Positions 1 to 8,731 of a stretch of DNA of 64,000 bases are shown here, piece by piece. The position numbers and the translations under genes are program-made. Source of the stretch: Oligoflexia bacterium (GTDB lineage: Bacteria > Bdellovibrionota_B > Oligoflexia > Oligoflexales > JAGOVF01); NCBI GenBank assembly GCA_030432875.1, contig JAUILP010000003.1, positions 38,267 through 102,266 on the forward strand, given 5' to 3'. The notes below the pieces were generated by a model, which did no database searches, was not told the DNA's origin, and worked only from the letters and a program-made list of their open reading frames with translations. Numbering within the stretch: position 1 is the first letter of the stretch; every line of letters starts with the position of its first letter.

Positions 1-1166
1 CCATAATTTGAAATATCATCGATATAGTCATAACCAACAGTAAAAACCCTAGTTTGACCAAACATGCAATTCGCATATTCTATTATGGAATTGGCTTCTG
101 TACGGAAATGCCCCGCTCCTTGAAACAGAATTGGTAAGGTATGATTGGGGTTAGCGGCAAAAGTCTCCCTGCTATGAATGACGCGCAACCGCTCGAGCTG
201 AGTGGCGAGGGTCCAGAGCTCCTTGAAGTTTTCATTTAGGCAGCTTTTCATCTTTAAGGTGAGACGTATTTGATTGTAAGGTAAAAGAATGAAACTACGG
301 TTTTCAAATTGCACAAAGTGTTTGATGTATAATGAGTTTGCTATCGTTTCTTTAAACGGAGAAGTACTGTTTACAAATGCGTCAATAAAATCCTGATCTT
401 GATACAATTTGATTAAGTTATTTACCTTGTTGTCGCTAAGGCAGGGGATATTGGCATCTTTCGAAAGCACAAAATCATAATTTACCACCTCGGATTCAAC
501 AAGCACAAGCTGCACATTGGGATTGTTATAGGCAATAATACCCGCGGTGGAAGTCCCATGTAGCATTATAGGTGAATTTTTGTCGGCGAGATTTTTGCAG
601 AGCTGCATAACATCCTCGCCTAAGGTGGCAGTACTTTCACACCATGAATGAACACCGAGTTCATCATGCAGATCTGTGCGTAGCTCTTTAGCCAGAACGG
701 CATTATTAAATCGCTCTTTAACGTCTACAGATAGGTTATCGAAGGCATTTATGGCTTTGGGTTTAAATCCTGGCTCAATCTGGCATTCGTCCTGCGGAGC
801 TTTAGTATAAAACTCAATGGCCTCTTGCTTGATCTCATCATAAGGTCGATCAAAGCTGAAATTATCAGCTTTTTCACCGACCATATCGCAGGACATTGTA
901 TAGCTAGCGATCACTTTATTAGCAAAAACAGGGTGGCGCGGATCAAACCCTGAATCAATCACGAGTACGGTTGTTTTATCGGGATCAAAGTCAGCATTGG
1001 CATAAAATGTATTAAGTTCCTTGGTTTTGGCATTTTTAAAATCAAATAAGGGATCAAGTGGGTTTTCAGCTGGATCTATATGGACAGCGTCACCATGATT
1101 TTTACTGCCACAGGCATGTAAGACTGGTAACGTCAGGGTCGCGAAAATAATAGTACGAAGATTCAA
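1..1166 (-). CDS. S8 family (subtilisin-like) serine peptidase, putative lipoprotein, 3' end cut by window
   Basis: An open frame runs from about 1166 to the left edge, so the C-terminal part lies outside. The catalytic aspartate is in VIDSGFDPRHPVF (about residue 71) and the catalytic histidine in the hallmark HGTSTAG (about residue 203). A stretch LPILFQGAGHFR near the edge fits the oxyanion-hole region; the GTSMA serine motif would lie beyond the window. I chose the TTG at 1164-1166 because GGAGG sits 5 bases upstream; an ATG 12 bases further up (1178) is the alternative. The N-terminus MNLRTIIFATLTLPVLHAC looks like a lipoprotein signal with the cysteine at residue 19. It is therefore probably exported and membrane-anchored, cleaving proteins in the envelope or outside. 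Family call is firm; substrate unknown. Confidence 0.85.
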   Translation of the reverse strand, partial: MNLRTIIFATLTLPVLHACGSKNHGDAVHIDPAENPLDPLFDFKNAKTKELNTFYANADFDPDKTTVLVIDSGFDPRHPVFANKVIASYTMSCDMVGEKADNFSFDRPYDEIKQEAIEFYTKAPQDECQIEPGFKPKAINAFDNLSVDVKERFNNAVLAKELRTDLHDELGVHSWCESTATLGEDVMQLCKNLADKNSPIMLHGTSTAGIIAYNNPNVQLVLVESEVVNYDFVLSKDANIPCLSDNKVNNLIKLYQDQDFIDAFVNSTSPFKETIANSLYIKHFVQFENRSFILLPYNQIRLTLKMKSCLNENFKELWTLATQLERLRVIHSRETFAANPNHTLPILFQGAGHFRTEANSIIEYANCMFGQTRVFTVGYDYIDDISNY

Positions 1167-1178
1167 TGACTCCTCCAT

Positions 1179-1527
1179 TTTTTTTTGAAATTTAGGCACA
1201 AAGAAAAGGTCATTTTTCCCGTCTCTAAGTACCAACTAAATCTGACGGTGTCAAGATTATTGAAGGCGCTTGACTAACGTAAGATCAATATTTGTTTGCA
1301 CGGTGAGAAAAACCCTAATTGCCTCTATAAATCATAAGAAGCTAACATGCCTATGCCAATTTATGTGACGGAAATTATTTATGAAATAGGGTGGGGTTGT
1401 GGTTTTCTTCCGAGGGATTTTTAGGATAGTCATAGATGTAAACACAGCTGCATTCACGGATAACTTGATAAAGGTGATTTTGTAGTCCCTAATATCTCCG
1501 TTACGTCACAAGAGAATAAATCTACCC
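1179..1527. other. non-coding stretch between two minus-strand units
   Basis: About 350 bases without a convincing gene. It holds the leader of the subtilase gene and the downstream end of the MoxR/VWA operon. I see no strong hairpin terminator, RNA gene or repeat in it. Confidence 0.4.
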
Positions 1528-1845
1528 TCAAATCCTCTTTGTTAACCACGTCAATATAAATTCTGGCGCTCTTTTCTGACCTAAAAAATCATAAATATCT
1601 AGTAAGCTCTCAAAGACATGAATCTGCTCATACCAGGGGAAATTGACATGTTTGATGTTTTCGTCATAGCAATCTCTAAAGGTGCTGCGACTACAATCAA
1701 ATGTGCAGAATGCCGATGAAGTGTTGAGATGAACGCTATGCTTATCAGTGGTCGTGATCGTTACATTTTCAAAAAAATGCAGCTGCATGATAACCCCATT
1801 TTTGGATCTCATGACGATCACATGCTTTAAGATTTCTTCGTTCAT
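1528..1845 (-). CDS. hypothetical 105-residue protein, last gene of the MoxR/VWA operon
   Basis: A small protein with no domain I recognise. It has no signal peptide or membrane segment and contains a run of Cys, Thr and Ser residues in its first half. Its ATG overlaps the stop of the preceding VWA-like gene in the ATGA manner (1842-1845), which strongly suggests translational coupling and a shared role with the MoxR and metallopeptidase-like proteins. Coding status rests mainly on this overlap and on uninterrupted length. It could be an accessory or substrate-recruiting subunit; that is inference only. Confidence 0.6.
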   Translation of the reverse strand: MNEEILKHVIVMRSKNGVIMQLHFFENVTITTTDKHSVHLNTSSAFCTFDCSRSTFRDCYDENIKHVNFPWYEQIHVFESLLDIYDFLGQKRAPEFILTWLTKRI

Positions 1846-3278
1846 AATGAAGCCTTGCTCACAAGATTGGGCGATATGAGTCTTGGGAGATTTACGACAA
1901 CCAGTTTCACCCGTGTATCTTTTTTCGCCTCTTCAAGACCTAAAACTTCTTCATCGGTAAAGTAATATATCGTGATAAGGTTTGTGGTATTGAGGTCTTT
2001 TAAAATGTAGTCATGGTGCTTTTCGGTCCAAACCGTTCCTCCGCGACCTTTAAATTTTATGCTTCCGCCCCTGACATTATCAATGGGGTGAATCTCTACG
2101 TCGCAGCAATAAGCCCGTTTGATGGCGTGTTTGCGCGTGAGTTGATAGGCGAGCGATGCCATGTGGTTAAGAACCTCAGGCATCCACATCGAGCCTGAGG
2201 TATCAAAAACGATGACAGAATCAGATTTGGGTTCATGGACGCTTACTCTTTGGAGCCCGGGGAGTCCATCCAAAAATCGGTGAGGTAGGTTAAAAGACTT
2301 TTTTTCTGTATATTTCTGTCGTTTTCCCACACTCAGTGATTTTAAAATAAGAGAAATAATTGTTTTGATGGCTCGACTCAGTTCATTACGTGCCTTATAG
2401 ACTTCTTCATAATCATTGGGGGCTGGTCCGTCATGCTCAGCATGTTTTTTAAAGGTGGCTGCGGTCATACGCAGGCCTTCGTTCTCACTTTTTGCCAGGA
2501 TAAGATCGATTTTGCCAAGGGCCTCTTCATTAAATTCTTCGGCCCCTAAAGAAGAACGGGCCATTTGGTATAAAAGCTGTTTCTCAAGAATGAGCTTCGC
2601 AAATTCTGGTTCCCCGAGAATTCGTTCAGCAAGGTGTTTAACCATTTTGCGGGAGTAATATAGCCAGTCTTTACCGGGTTCGAGGCTAGTGTTTAAGAGT
2701 TTCTCAAGGAATTTTACGGTGACGAGGCCGATATCTTCCCCAATTTTAATGCGTTTATTAAGGACCGCTTGTTCCGTCAGGAAATCATCCATTTGCTTAA
2801 TGGAATCAGGTCCAAATAGCGAAACCAAATCTTCATGAATGGCGGCATCCGCTGCCAGATTGAGTAGATCGTGCTTCAGGTCGAAATTGTCGCTGATATC
2901 GCCAATACCCGATTCCTGTAGCAGTGATTTAGGAACCACGCTCCTAAGGGCATCTCTCACTTGGTTGAAGTTGATGAGATGATCCCAGTCGAATATCGTC
3001 TTCGTTTGGCTAACGTGACGAAGTTCATGCATGAGCAAAAAATACGTTAACTTATGGTTCTTCGCCCAGGATGCGAAAAAGTCCTTATTTACGAATATGA
3101 AAATTTGTTCTCTATGGCTTATTGCCGCAATAGCATCTTGATCAGGAGCAAATACGAGTTTTACCTGAGAAAAAAGCGCCAGTGTGGAAAACATGTGCCT
3201 TTGCGTCAGCCAAGTCGCAAATCCCGCTCTTATATCAAAAAGCTCGTTTTCTATCTGTGTGTTTAGGGTGTTTTCCAT
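1842..3278 (-). CDS. VWA-like domain protein with putative metallopeptidase domain (DUF2201 family)
   Basis: A 478-residue cytosolic protein with two recognisable parts. The N-terminal part carries a zinc-metallopeptidase signature LLMHELRHVSQ (HExxH at about residues 84-88). The C-terminal part carries a von Willebrand A type metal-ion site, VFDTSGSMW (DxSxS at about 359-363), a later GGT and the strand YYFTDEE. This order matches the DUF2201_N plus DUF2201 architecture, whose members usually sit beside a MoxR-type AAA+ ATPase, as here: the ATPase gene ends only 6 bases upstream. In MoxR/VWA pairs the ATPase is thought to remodel or load a target with the VWA protein as adaptor. The substrate here is unknown. 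Family call is strong; catalytic activity of the HExxH site is inferred. Confidence 0.85.
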   Translation of the reverse strand: MENTLNTQIENELFDIRAGFATWLTQRHMFSTLALFSQVKLVFAPDQDAIAAISHREQIFIFVNKDFFASWAKNHKLTYFLLMHELRHVSQTKTIFDWDHLINFNQVRDALRSVVPKSLLQESGIGDISDNFDLKHDLLNLAADAAIHEDLVSLFGPDSIKQMDDFLTEQAVLNKRIKIGEDIGLVTVKFLEKLLNTSLEPGKDWLYYSRKMVKHLAERILGEPEFAKLILEKQLLYQMARSSLGAEEFNEEALGKIDLILAKSENEGLRMTAATFKKHAEHDGPAPNDYEEVYKARNELSRAIKTIISLILKSLSVGKRQKYTEKKSFNLPHRFLDGLPGLQRVSVHEPKSDSVIVFDTSGSMWMPEVLNHMASLAYQLTRKHAIKRAYCCDVEIHPIDNVRGGSIKFKGRGGTVWTEKHHDYILKDLNTTNLITIYYFTDEEVLGLEEAKKDTRVKLVVVNLPRLISPNLVSKASL

Positions 3279-3284
3279 AATATA

Positions 3285-4364
3285 TTACCGTGACTGAAGT
3301 TTGCCAAGTTTGACGCAGTACCACTGCCAGGGCCTCGCAGGTGTTTCTATCGCCATTTCAATCGTGCTTCCTCTTGGTATATAGGTGAAATTCTCACCAG
3401 TTTTCTTCTTAGGGATGGCCGGATATACATAACTAAACCCATAGATTTGCATGGCCCGGCATGTTTCCGGAGTGGCATATTCGAGGAGGTACTGAGCTAT
3501 GTACCTATGCCGATCGGGGTATTTCATTTGCTGGTTTAAAAACTGAGAAACTTCGAGAACTCCGCCTTTGTTTTCTGCTCGGGCGATGCGGGAAAATTCG
3601 TCTTCATTTATGTGTTCTGGTAGTAGCTTGGCGATACCTGATAGACTGAGTTCTATTTTGACGGCGAGTTCAGTTCCCGCCTCAAGTCCCAGGCGTCCAC
3701 GACAAACGCGGATAAGATCGTCGCCTCTTAATCCTGACTCAGCAAGAAATCCGCAAGCATCCAGTTGCCGAGGACTGGCTTTAAGCAAATCATAGATGGG
3801 AAACCGACTAGGATGACTCATGAGTTGCTTATCTTCATAAAGCAGTTTTTTGCTAAGGGGGCTTCTGAGGCATTCTATCGACTCCGGTGTTTCAGGAGCA
3901 TGGATGAGATGGGTAAGGCGCTGCATAACTGCGTCGGGGAGTTCTCTCACGCCGCTATCTTCTTCCATAAAATTAGAAGCCGCAACGATCATCACATGCG
4001 GGGGAAGCTTGTGGCCAAAAACGCTGCGTTCTAGAAGAAGTTCTGTGAGGATATTAAAGGTCTCTTCCCGTGCCCGAGTGAGTTCATCAAAAAATAGAAC
4101 CGTTTTTTTAGGAGCCTTAAATATATTGAATAGAGTTTCAGAGGGGTACATTTTTACGTACCCTAAACTTTTCATCTCTGCCGTAGAAGGTATGAAGAGG
4201 GCAAGGGGGTCAAGGTACTGGGCATGAAGGATGGTCAAATCAAAGTCATATTTTTTAGCAAATGCCTTAACCAAGCTGGTTTTGCCATAACCGCTTGATC
4301 CCCATAACATAAGGGGGAGTTTGGTTCGGTAGTGAGATAGAAATATTTTATTATAATCAGACAT
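3285..4364 (-). CDS. MoxR-type AAA+ ATPase
   Basis: A 359-residue ATPase. The Walker A motif GSSGYGKT lies at about residues 22-29, Walker B is in TVLFFDELTRAREE, and a sensor-1 type segment MIVAASNFME follows, so ATP binding and hydrolysis look intact. It is the first gene of a three-gene minus-strand operon with the VWA-like metallopeptidase protein and a 105-residue protein. MoxR ATPases with VWA partners act as chaperone-like machines that insert cofactors or remodel complexes. The ATG at 4364 has a purine-rich stretch (AAGGA) a short distance upstream. Nothing appears missing. The specific target is unknown. Confidence 0.85.
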   Translation of the reverse strand: MSDYNKIFLSHYRTKLPLMLWGSSGYGKTSLVKAFAKKYDFDLTILHAQYLDPLALFIPSTAEMKSLGYVKMYPSETLFNIFKAPKKTVLFFDELTRAREETFNILTELLLERSVFGHKLPPHVMIVAASNFMEEDSGVRELPDAVMQRLTHLIHAPETPESIECLRSPLSKKLLYEDKQLMSHPSRFPIYDLLKASPRQLDACGFLAESGLRGDDLIRVCRGRLGLEAGTELAVKIELSLSGIAKLLPEHINEDEFSRIARAENKGGVLEVSQFLNQQMKYPDRHRYIAQYLLEYATPETCRAMQIYGFSYVYPAIPKKKTGENFTYIPRGSTIEMAIETPARPWQWYCVKLGKLQSR

Positions 4365-4386
4365 TTACGCTTCCTTATCCTTTTTA

Positions 4387-4506
4387 ATGGGATATTTCTT
4401 AGCCTACTTGAGTCCTTCGGTCAGTGCTGTGACATTTGAGGTCAATGGGGACAAGTTTTTACTCATGACCTACGGTGTCAATGCCTATGCCGAGAGAGTT
4501 TTATGA
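4387..4506 (+). other. possible 39-residue open frame upstream of the thermonuclease-like remnant
   Basis: ATG at 4387 opens a frame of 39 codons whose stop TGA overlaps an ATG at 4503 (ATGA). The product starts with a hydrophobic stretch and has ordinary composition. No ribosome binding site stands out. It may be a fragment of a decayed gene or chance; listed for completeness. Confidence 0.2.
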
Positions 4507-4544
4507 GTGAGGATGCTGGAAAAAGAAAAAAAAGGGGGCACATA

Positions 4545-4940
4545 ATGATCAAAATGACAAATTTGAAAGTGATTTTTTGTGGGCTGTTCTTTAGTCTTGC
4601 TGCGCTGGGTCAGGCATTAGATTACCATCATGATGCAAACAATTTTCGTTGTGTGAAGTATATCAAAAACTACGATGCCGATACCATTATGGTTGATGTA
4701 CCTGAGGTGCATCCTATTATCGGCAAAAACGTGAGTGTACATGTAATGGGAATAGACGCCCTTGAAATCAAATCAAATTTTTGGGAATCATTCCGGTACC
4801 GTAAATTCATTTTTATCCATGCTGTTGAAGAATCAATTTCTTATTTTAAAAATCTCGCCCATATAATTTCGTGGATCTATCTAAAAATAGACTATATAAT
4901 TCATAGTGCGCAATATGTCAGCTGTGAAATCGGATACTAA
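4545..4940 (+). pseudogene. truncated, degenerate thermonuclease (SNase)-like secreted protein
   Basis: From the ATG at 4545 (AGGGGG a few bases upstream) the product begins with a Sec-type signal ending near LGQALDYHHD. Residues 30-75 resemble the first half of staphylococcal-nuclease-fold enzymes: KYIKNYDADTIMVDVPEVHP followed by GKNVSVHVMGIDALEIK. In active members this segment reads YDGDT and later R-x-x-G-IDTPE. Here the arginine position is His and the Thr-Pro of the IDTPE motif is Ala-Leu. After about residue 75 the similarity stops and a Phe/Ile-rich unrelated tail follows, so the second half of the nuclease fold is missing. I read this as a gene broken by deletion or rearrangement. 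A more upstream in-frame ATG at 4503 exists but would hide the signal peptide. Confidence 0.5.
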
Positions 4941-5337
4941 CTTTAACTCCTCGTGGCTAATTCTATCACTGTAATTATTTAAAAAATTACAGATCAAGGC
5001 CTATAAGCACTTTATAAGGTGAAAAACAAACTGTAGTACAATTAGTAGGGATCAAGTTGTAATAAAATCTGGGTAGCTAGATGAGCTAACTAAAGAATCA
5101 CTCATGAACTATAATCACATTTAGGTATCACTACCAGATCCAATCATCTATTTTTGATACTTAAAAATCGTTTAATTACATGTTGCCCTGCTTAATACTT
5201 TTTTTCCAAAATTGCGGTTATGGCGCTATCTATCGCCTTTATAAGTCGACTTTGTATTCGATTTTTACAGATCTGCAAAGTCATTATTGCAAAACTGTAT
5301 TTTGCAAAGTTGCAAAAGCGAATTTACCACTGTGCAA
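4941..5337 (+). other. A+T-rich leader region before the secreted-protein operon
   Basis: About 400 bases with no convincing gene. It probably holds the promoter of the 5.5-13.3 kb operon. The last 65 bases contain five copies of TGCAAA (listed separately). I see no perfect sigma-70 pair that I would defend. Confidence 0.4.
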
Positions 5338-5338
5338 A
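5274..5338 (+). repeat. cluster of five TGCAAA motifs
   Basis: The hexamer TGCAAA occurs at 5274, 5288, 5303, 5311 and 5333, mostly about 15 bases apart, directly upstream of the secreted-protein operon. Spacing is not strictly regular. It could be a regulator binding array or just low-complexity A+T-rich sequence. Confidence 0.4.
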
Positions 5339-5490
5339 TGAAAAAACCTAGAAAAGAAAATTTATCTTGTATTTCAAAGTTAGCGGAACTAATTTGTGCT
5401 TGTCGACAAAAAAGTGTGAAAAAAAAATTCGAGTTTTTGAAATTGCAAATGATTAGTCAATACGAAGAATACTCTAAATTAAAGGATTGA
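5338..5490 (+). CDS. possible 50-residue basic protein at the head of the operon
   Basis: An ATG at 5338 opens a 50-residue Lys-rich frame that stops 3 bases before the start of the next gene. The frame extends upstream to a TTG at 5287 but that start lies inside the TGCAAA cluster. There is no good ribosome binding site. It might be a leader peptide or a small operon member; equally it might be chance. Confidence 0.3.
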   Translation: MKKPRKENLSCISKLAELICACRQKSVKKKFEFLKLQMISQYEEYSKLKD

Positions 5491-5493
5491 GAC

Positions 5494-7212
5494 ATGATTT
5501 ATAACATGATACTAAATATCAAATACTCCTGGCGGATTTTAAAATTTGCTTCCGTGTCTATCGCCGCTTTCTCAGGCATGGCTATTTCGAATATCTCATT
5601 TAGCGCACCAACGCCTTACCCGAAATCAGGTGCGTTACAAATCAGGAACCCAAGTTCTGCTGGGGTACTTGGTGACACCGATGACCAAAGACTTATTTGG
5701 GTGCAGCCACCCAATGTTGGTCTTAGCGCTTTTAGAAATTTTTCAGCCACCGCCAATATAAATAGTTGTGCCGGAGTAAAAAATTTACAGCTTGGATTCA
5801 TAACAACCTCAAAAATTGTAGCTGATATGGCAGTGAAGAAAGTTGAGCTTCAAAAGGAAATTGATGCACAACAATCAAAAGTTGATACAGCACGAAGGGA
5901 AGTTGCTAGCCTATCATCAACTACGGATATGATGGAAATTGATGGTATGAATGATCGAATTGATATTTTGAAAAAACAGCGGATTGAAGTTATAAACCGT
6001 TACGAGGATGCTGAAGATGATCAGTTAAAAATAGAACTCTTTACTCAAATAAAAGACCTTAAAAACCAAATTAAGGAGCTAGAGTCAAAATATGATATAT
6101 TAGCTGAGAATAATAGGACTGATGTACGCGCATTAAAGCGTGCTAAGGAAATCCTAAAATCAGAAGAGCAGATTCTTACCGATATCTATGCCCGCATGAC
6201 CAAATTTGACGAACTCATTCTCAGCAATATGAAAAATATTCGCGAAGCTATGACCCCTTATGCCATGTTGCATGGTGGGGATGCTCTTCTCGAATATGAT
6301 AGCCGATGGGGCGCAATAGTTAACGAATTACAAGAAATTAATCCTAATTATATATTCCGTAAGATCCCAACTGCCCACGCACGTTTGTACGCCAGTATCC
6401 CCGGAACGGCAAACAATCCTAATATGTTAGCTTCTCTTCCGGCTGTACTCGATTATACGATTTCAGGTATGAAACCTGCGGCGTTTGATAACACGATCGA
6501 TACTAATTTGGCTGTACCGGAACTTGTATCAGGAACTTTTTCTCTCAGTTTGATTGGAGCTTGTCCCGTATATTATCAAAATTTTACCGAAGGTACCGGT
6601 CTAGTCGTGGATAGAGATATGCAAGGACGCCCGATGTTTGGTATTTCTATCTCCTATCTGCATCCCGTTTCTTATAGAACTGACCTTACAGCACGGTACA
6701 ATATGTACAAATTCTATGAGCAAATTCATAAAAAGGGTAAAAAAGGTGGGTTCTTCAGTCGAAAAAATTATGAAGAAATGGTTCAGACAGATATCGGACG
6801 TGAAGACTTTGAAATCACGTGGGATATAGAAGATCCAGATTCTAAACTCGATTTTGCGGCGCGAAGCGAGATAGAAAAAGAACTCAAGGCAGAAATCATT
6901 TCTCGTGCATTAGGTCAATATGGCGTTCCCGATTTAAGTCAGAACGCGAAAGCGATGCCACCTGCCGGTGAAGCGCCCAAAACTGCCGCCCAAGTTGCCG
7001 CAGATAGTATGGGATGGTGTCGCTGGGGTCTTTATTGTCGCATTGCGGTCTGGGGGCTTTCTAATCTCGATGCTTTTTTTAACAATTCAAGTTCTTCCAG
7101 TTTCCGGTCTACCTACGACAGAAAAATCGAAGAAAAATTTAGTTCAACAGCGGCGATTTGGACGCCAGGGTTTATTGGGTACAAAAAGATATATGTATTG
7201 AAGAAAGGCTGA
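5494..7212 (+). CDS. exported coiled-coil protein, paralogue A of the operon
   Basis: A 572-residue protein with a long hydrophobic N-terminus ending near ISFSAP, consistent with export by Sec. After a conserved-looking head (LIWVQPPNVG, then a cysteine at about residue 91) comes a long charged heptad-like stretch from about residue 110 to 250, predicted coiled coil. Then a globular part with SLIGACPVYY, and a tail with paired cysteines (WCRWGLYC). The gene at 9871-11544 shares the same layout: a WVxPPxVG head, a coiled coil, a GxFxxxLxxACP segment and a cysteine-containing tail, so the two are paralogues. I do not recognise the family. A periplasmic or surface structural role is inferred from the architecture. 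Confidence 0.85.
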   Translation: MIYNMILNIKYSWRILKFASVSIAAFSGMAISNISFSAPTPYPKSGALQIRNPSSAGVLGDTDDQRLIWVQPPNVGLSAFRNFSATANINSCAGVKNLQLGFITTSKIVADMAVKKVELQKEIDAQQSKVDTARREVASLSSTTDMMEIDGMNDRIDILKKQRIEVINRYEDAEDDQLKIELFTQIKDLKNQIKELESKYDILAENNRTDVRALKRAKEILKSEEQILTDIYARMTKFDELILSNMKNIREAMTPYAMLHGGDALLEYDSRWGAIVNELQEINPNYIFRKIPTAHARLYASIPGTANNPNMLASLPAVLDYTISGMKPAAFDNTIDTNLAVPELVSGTFSLSLIGACPVYYQNFTEGTGLVVDRDMQGRPMFGISISYLHPVSYRTDLTARYNMYKFYEQIHKKGKKGGFFSRKNYEEMVQTDIGREDFEITWDIEDPDSKLDFAARSEIEKELKAEIISRALGQYGVPDLSQNAKAMPPAGEAPKTAAQVAADSMGWCRWGLYCRIAVWGLSNLDAFFNNSSSSSFRSTYDRKIEEKFSSTAAIWTPGFIGYKKIYVLKKG

Positions 7213-7277
7213 GGCAATATTTTATTAGCCTGGTCTTTCCCTCTTTTAAGTTAACTAAGATTGAAGGAATTATTATC

Positions 7278-8165
7278 ATGAAGCTCATTTCTGGATACAG
7301 CTCAAGTTTATTCACCATTTTTGTCATATTGGTAGGTTGCGGCAATTCGTCCGGAGGTTCTGAAGTACCACCAGAAAATGACATCGTTGTTCCTCTGTCT
7401 GATCAGGTAGCGACCCATGAAGCATCGCTTTCAGAAAACCAGAGTTCGTCTAATAATTTTCCACAGAACTGGGTATTAAACGACATGGAATGGGTAGTCA
7501 GTCAGGACCTGGGAAAATTGCGAGCAACACTTATAAATGATAAAGTCCTGATTAAGCGCGATAATTCAAATTGGTTGGCCTTAGACTGTGATCACATTAA
7601 CAAGATGTTCACCCAGACATTAAAAACCATTACAGAAAAATGCTCATCAATAAGCGCTAAGAACCCGACCGCCTGTCAATTTGCTGCTTCAGGGATGTAT
7701 GGGATAATCAAAGCGCCGGTGTATGTAACCCGACCTACTTATCCATTTGATGTTGTAAGTTGGAATCAGGACACATGGAGCATGGATTTCACGTTACCCA
7801 AATATGAGAACGTTAGAGCAGATCTCGCTAAGAAATTCGCTACGTCTGAATCAGAAATTTTTATCGATACTGCTATCCCGTCTGTATCAAATTGGCAAGA
7901 TAGTTCAGTATCACTCATTTTCACTGACACCCAGAGAGAGCGAGACTTTGAGAAATTGCAATTTCTCCTTGATCACTTTGGTAAAGATGAAGAAAAGTTT
8001 CAAGTAAACGAGGCATTCTTCGAAAGTGATCAATTAGTCACCACCAATCGTTTATTGAGTTGCGAGGTGATTTCTGGAGGTCTTCAATTTAATGTCACAG
8101 GGGGGTACGTGATAAACCAAACCTTAGGAGAAACTGACCTAAATTTTCACTTTTATAGCAATTAA
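7278..8165 (+). CDS. putative lipoprotein of unknown function
   Basis: From the ATG at 7278 (GAAGGA about 9 bases upstream) the product is 295 residues and begins MKLISGYSSSLFTIFVILVG followed by Cys, a good lipobox. A longer frame from 7158 would overlap the preceding gene and bury the signal, so I reject it. The mature part has a Gly/Ser-rich linker, then a globular domain with several cysteines (about CDH, KCSS, ACQF and SCEV) that may pair in the periplasm. No domain recognised. It follows paralogue A by 65 bases and precedes the next gene by 11, so it belongs to the same operon. Confidence 0.8.
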   Translation: MKLISGYSSSLFTIFVILVGCGNSSGGSEVPPENDIVVPLSDQVATHEASLSENQSSSNNFPQNWVLNDMEWVVSQDLGKLRATLINDKVLIKRDNSNWLALDCDHINKMFTQTLKTITEKCSSISAKNPTACQFAASGMYGIIKAPVYVTRPTYPFDVVSWNQDTWSMDFTLPKYENVRADLAKKFATSESEIFIDTAIPSVSNWQDSSVSLIFTDTQRERDFEKLQFLLDHFGKDEEKFQVNEAFFESDQLVTTNRLLSCEVISGGLQFNVTGGYVINQTLGETDLNFHFYSN

Positions 8166-8176
8166 GGATGTCACCT

Positions 8177-8704
8177 ATGAAAAAAATAATTTTTTTGATG
8201 ATTCCCCTAATATTTGCCATGGGGATTTGGATCATCTTACCTAGTAACGATCCCATAAAGCAAGACACAATAAAAACGTTAAAAACGGAGAATAACAGTA
8301 AAGGCTATGAGACAAAGGAGTCCCAAACTACAAATAATTCTATTCAATCTGAACAACAAAAATCTCCTATTGCCTTGAGTGAACCAACGGATAGTGATGT
8401 TGCTCCTCCCGATCAGCTAGAACGCATACGCCAGAATGAAGAGCAGTTACCTTTACTGGAAACCATGCGCCATTATTACTCTAGCTTTAGCGACGCAGAG
8501 ATAGAACAAGAGCTAAAAGTCGTTAAAAATCAGCTCAATGATGATCAGTGGATAGCACGTGCTAACCGCGGAAATCTTACAAACCAAGAGAGTTTTGCGT
8601 TCCAGGAGCTTTTGCGGCGCCATGATGCACTGCATTTAGAAAAAGCAGAACGCTCTTTGGAAAAAGCACAGAAATTGTTGTCGGAAACAGGAAAAAGTAG
8701 ATGA
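8177..8704 (+). CDS. membrane-anchored hypothetical protein with charged linker
   Basis: I start it at the ATG at 8177, which has AAGGA 8-9 bases upstream; an ATG 9 bases earlier is possible. The 175-residue product has one N-terminal membrane segment (IIFLMIPLIFAMGIWIILP) followed by a Lys/Glu/Gln/Ser-rich linker and an alpha-helical C-terminal part. The topology suggests a periplasmic domain tethered to the inner membrane. It is packed between a lipoprotein gene and another membrane-anchored gene. Function unknown. Confidence 0.75.
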   Translation: MKKIIFLMIPLIFAMGIWIILPSNDPIKQDTIKTLKTENNSKGYETKESQTTNNSIQSEQQKSPIALSEPTDSDVAPPDQLERIRQNEEQLPLLETMRHYYSSFSDAEIEQELKVVKNQLNDDQWIARANRGNLTNQESFAFQELLRRHDALHLEKAERSLEKAQKLLSETGKSR

Positions 8705-8731
8705 ATCAAAAAAAGGCAATGAGGAATACTG

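Noticed and set aside
2013..2658. Plus-strand open frames inside the VWA gene
   Set aside because: They lie opposite a clearly coding gene with intact motifs and have arginine- and serine-rich shadow composition.
7158..7277. Longer N-terminus for the lipoprotein at 7278
   Set aside because: It would overlap the preceding gene and bury the lipobox behind 40 residues; the ATG at 7278 has a ribosome site.
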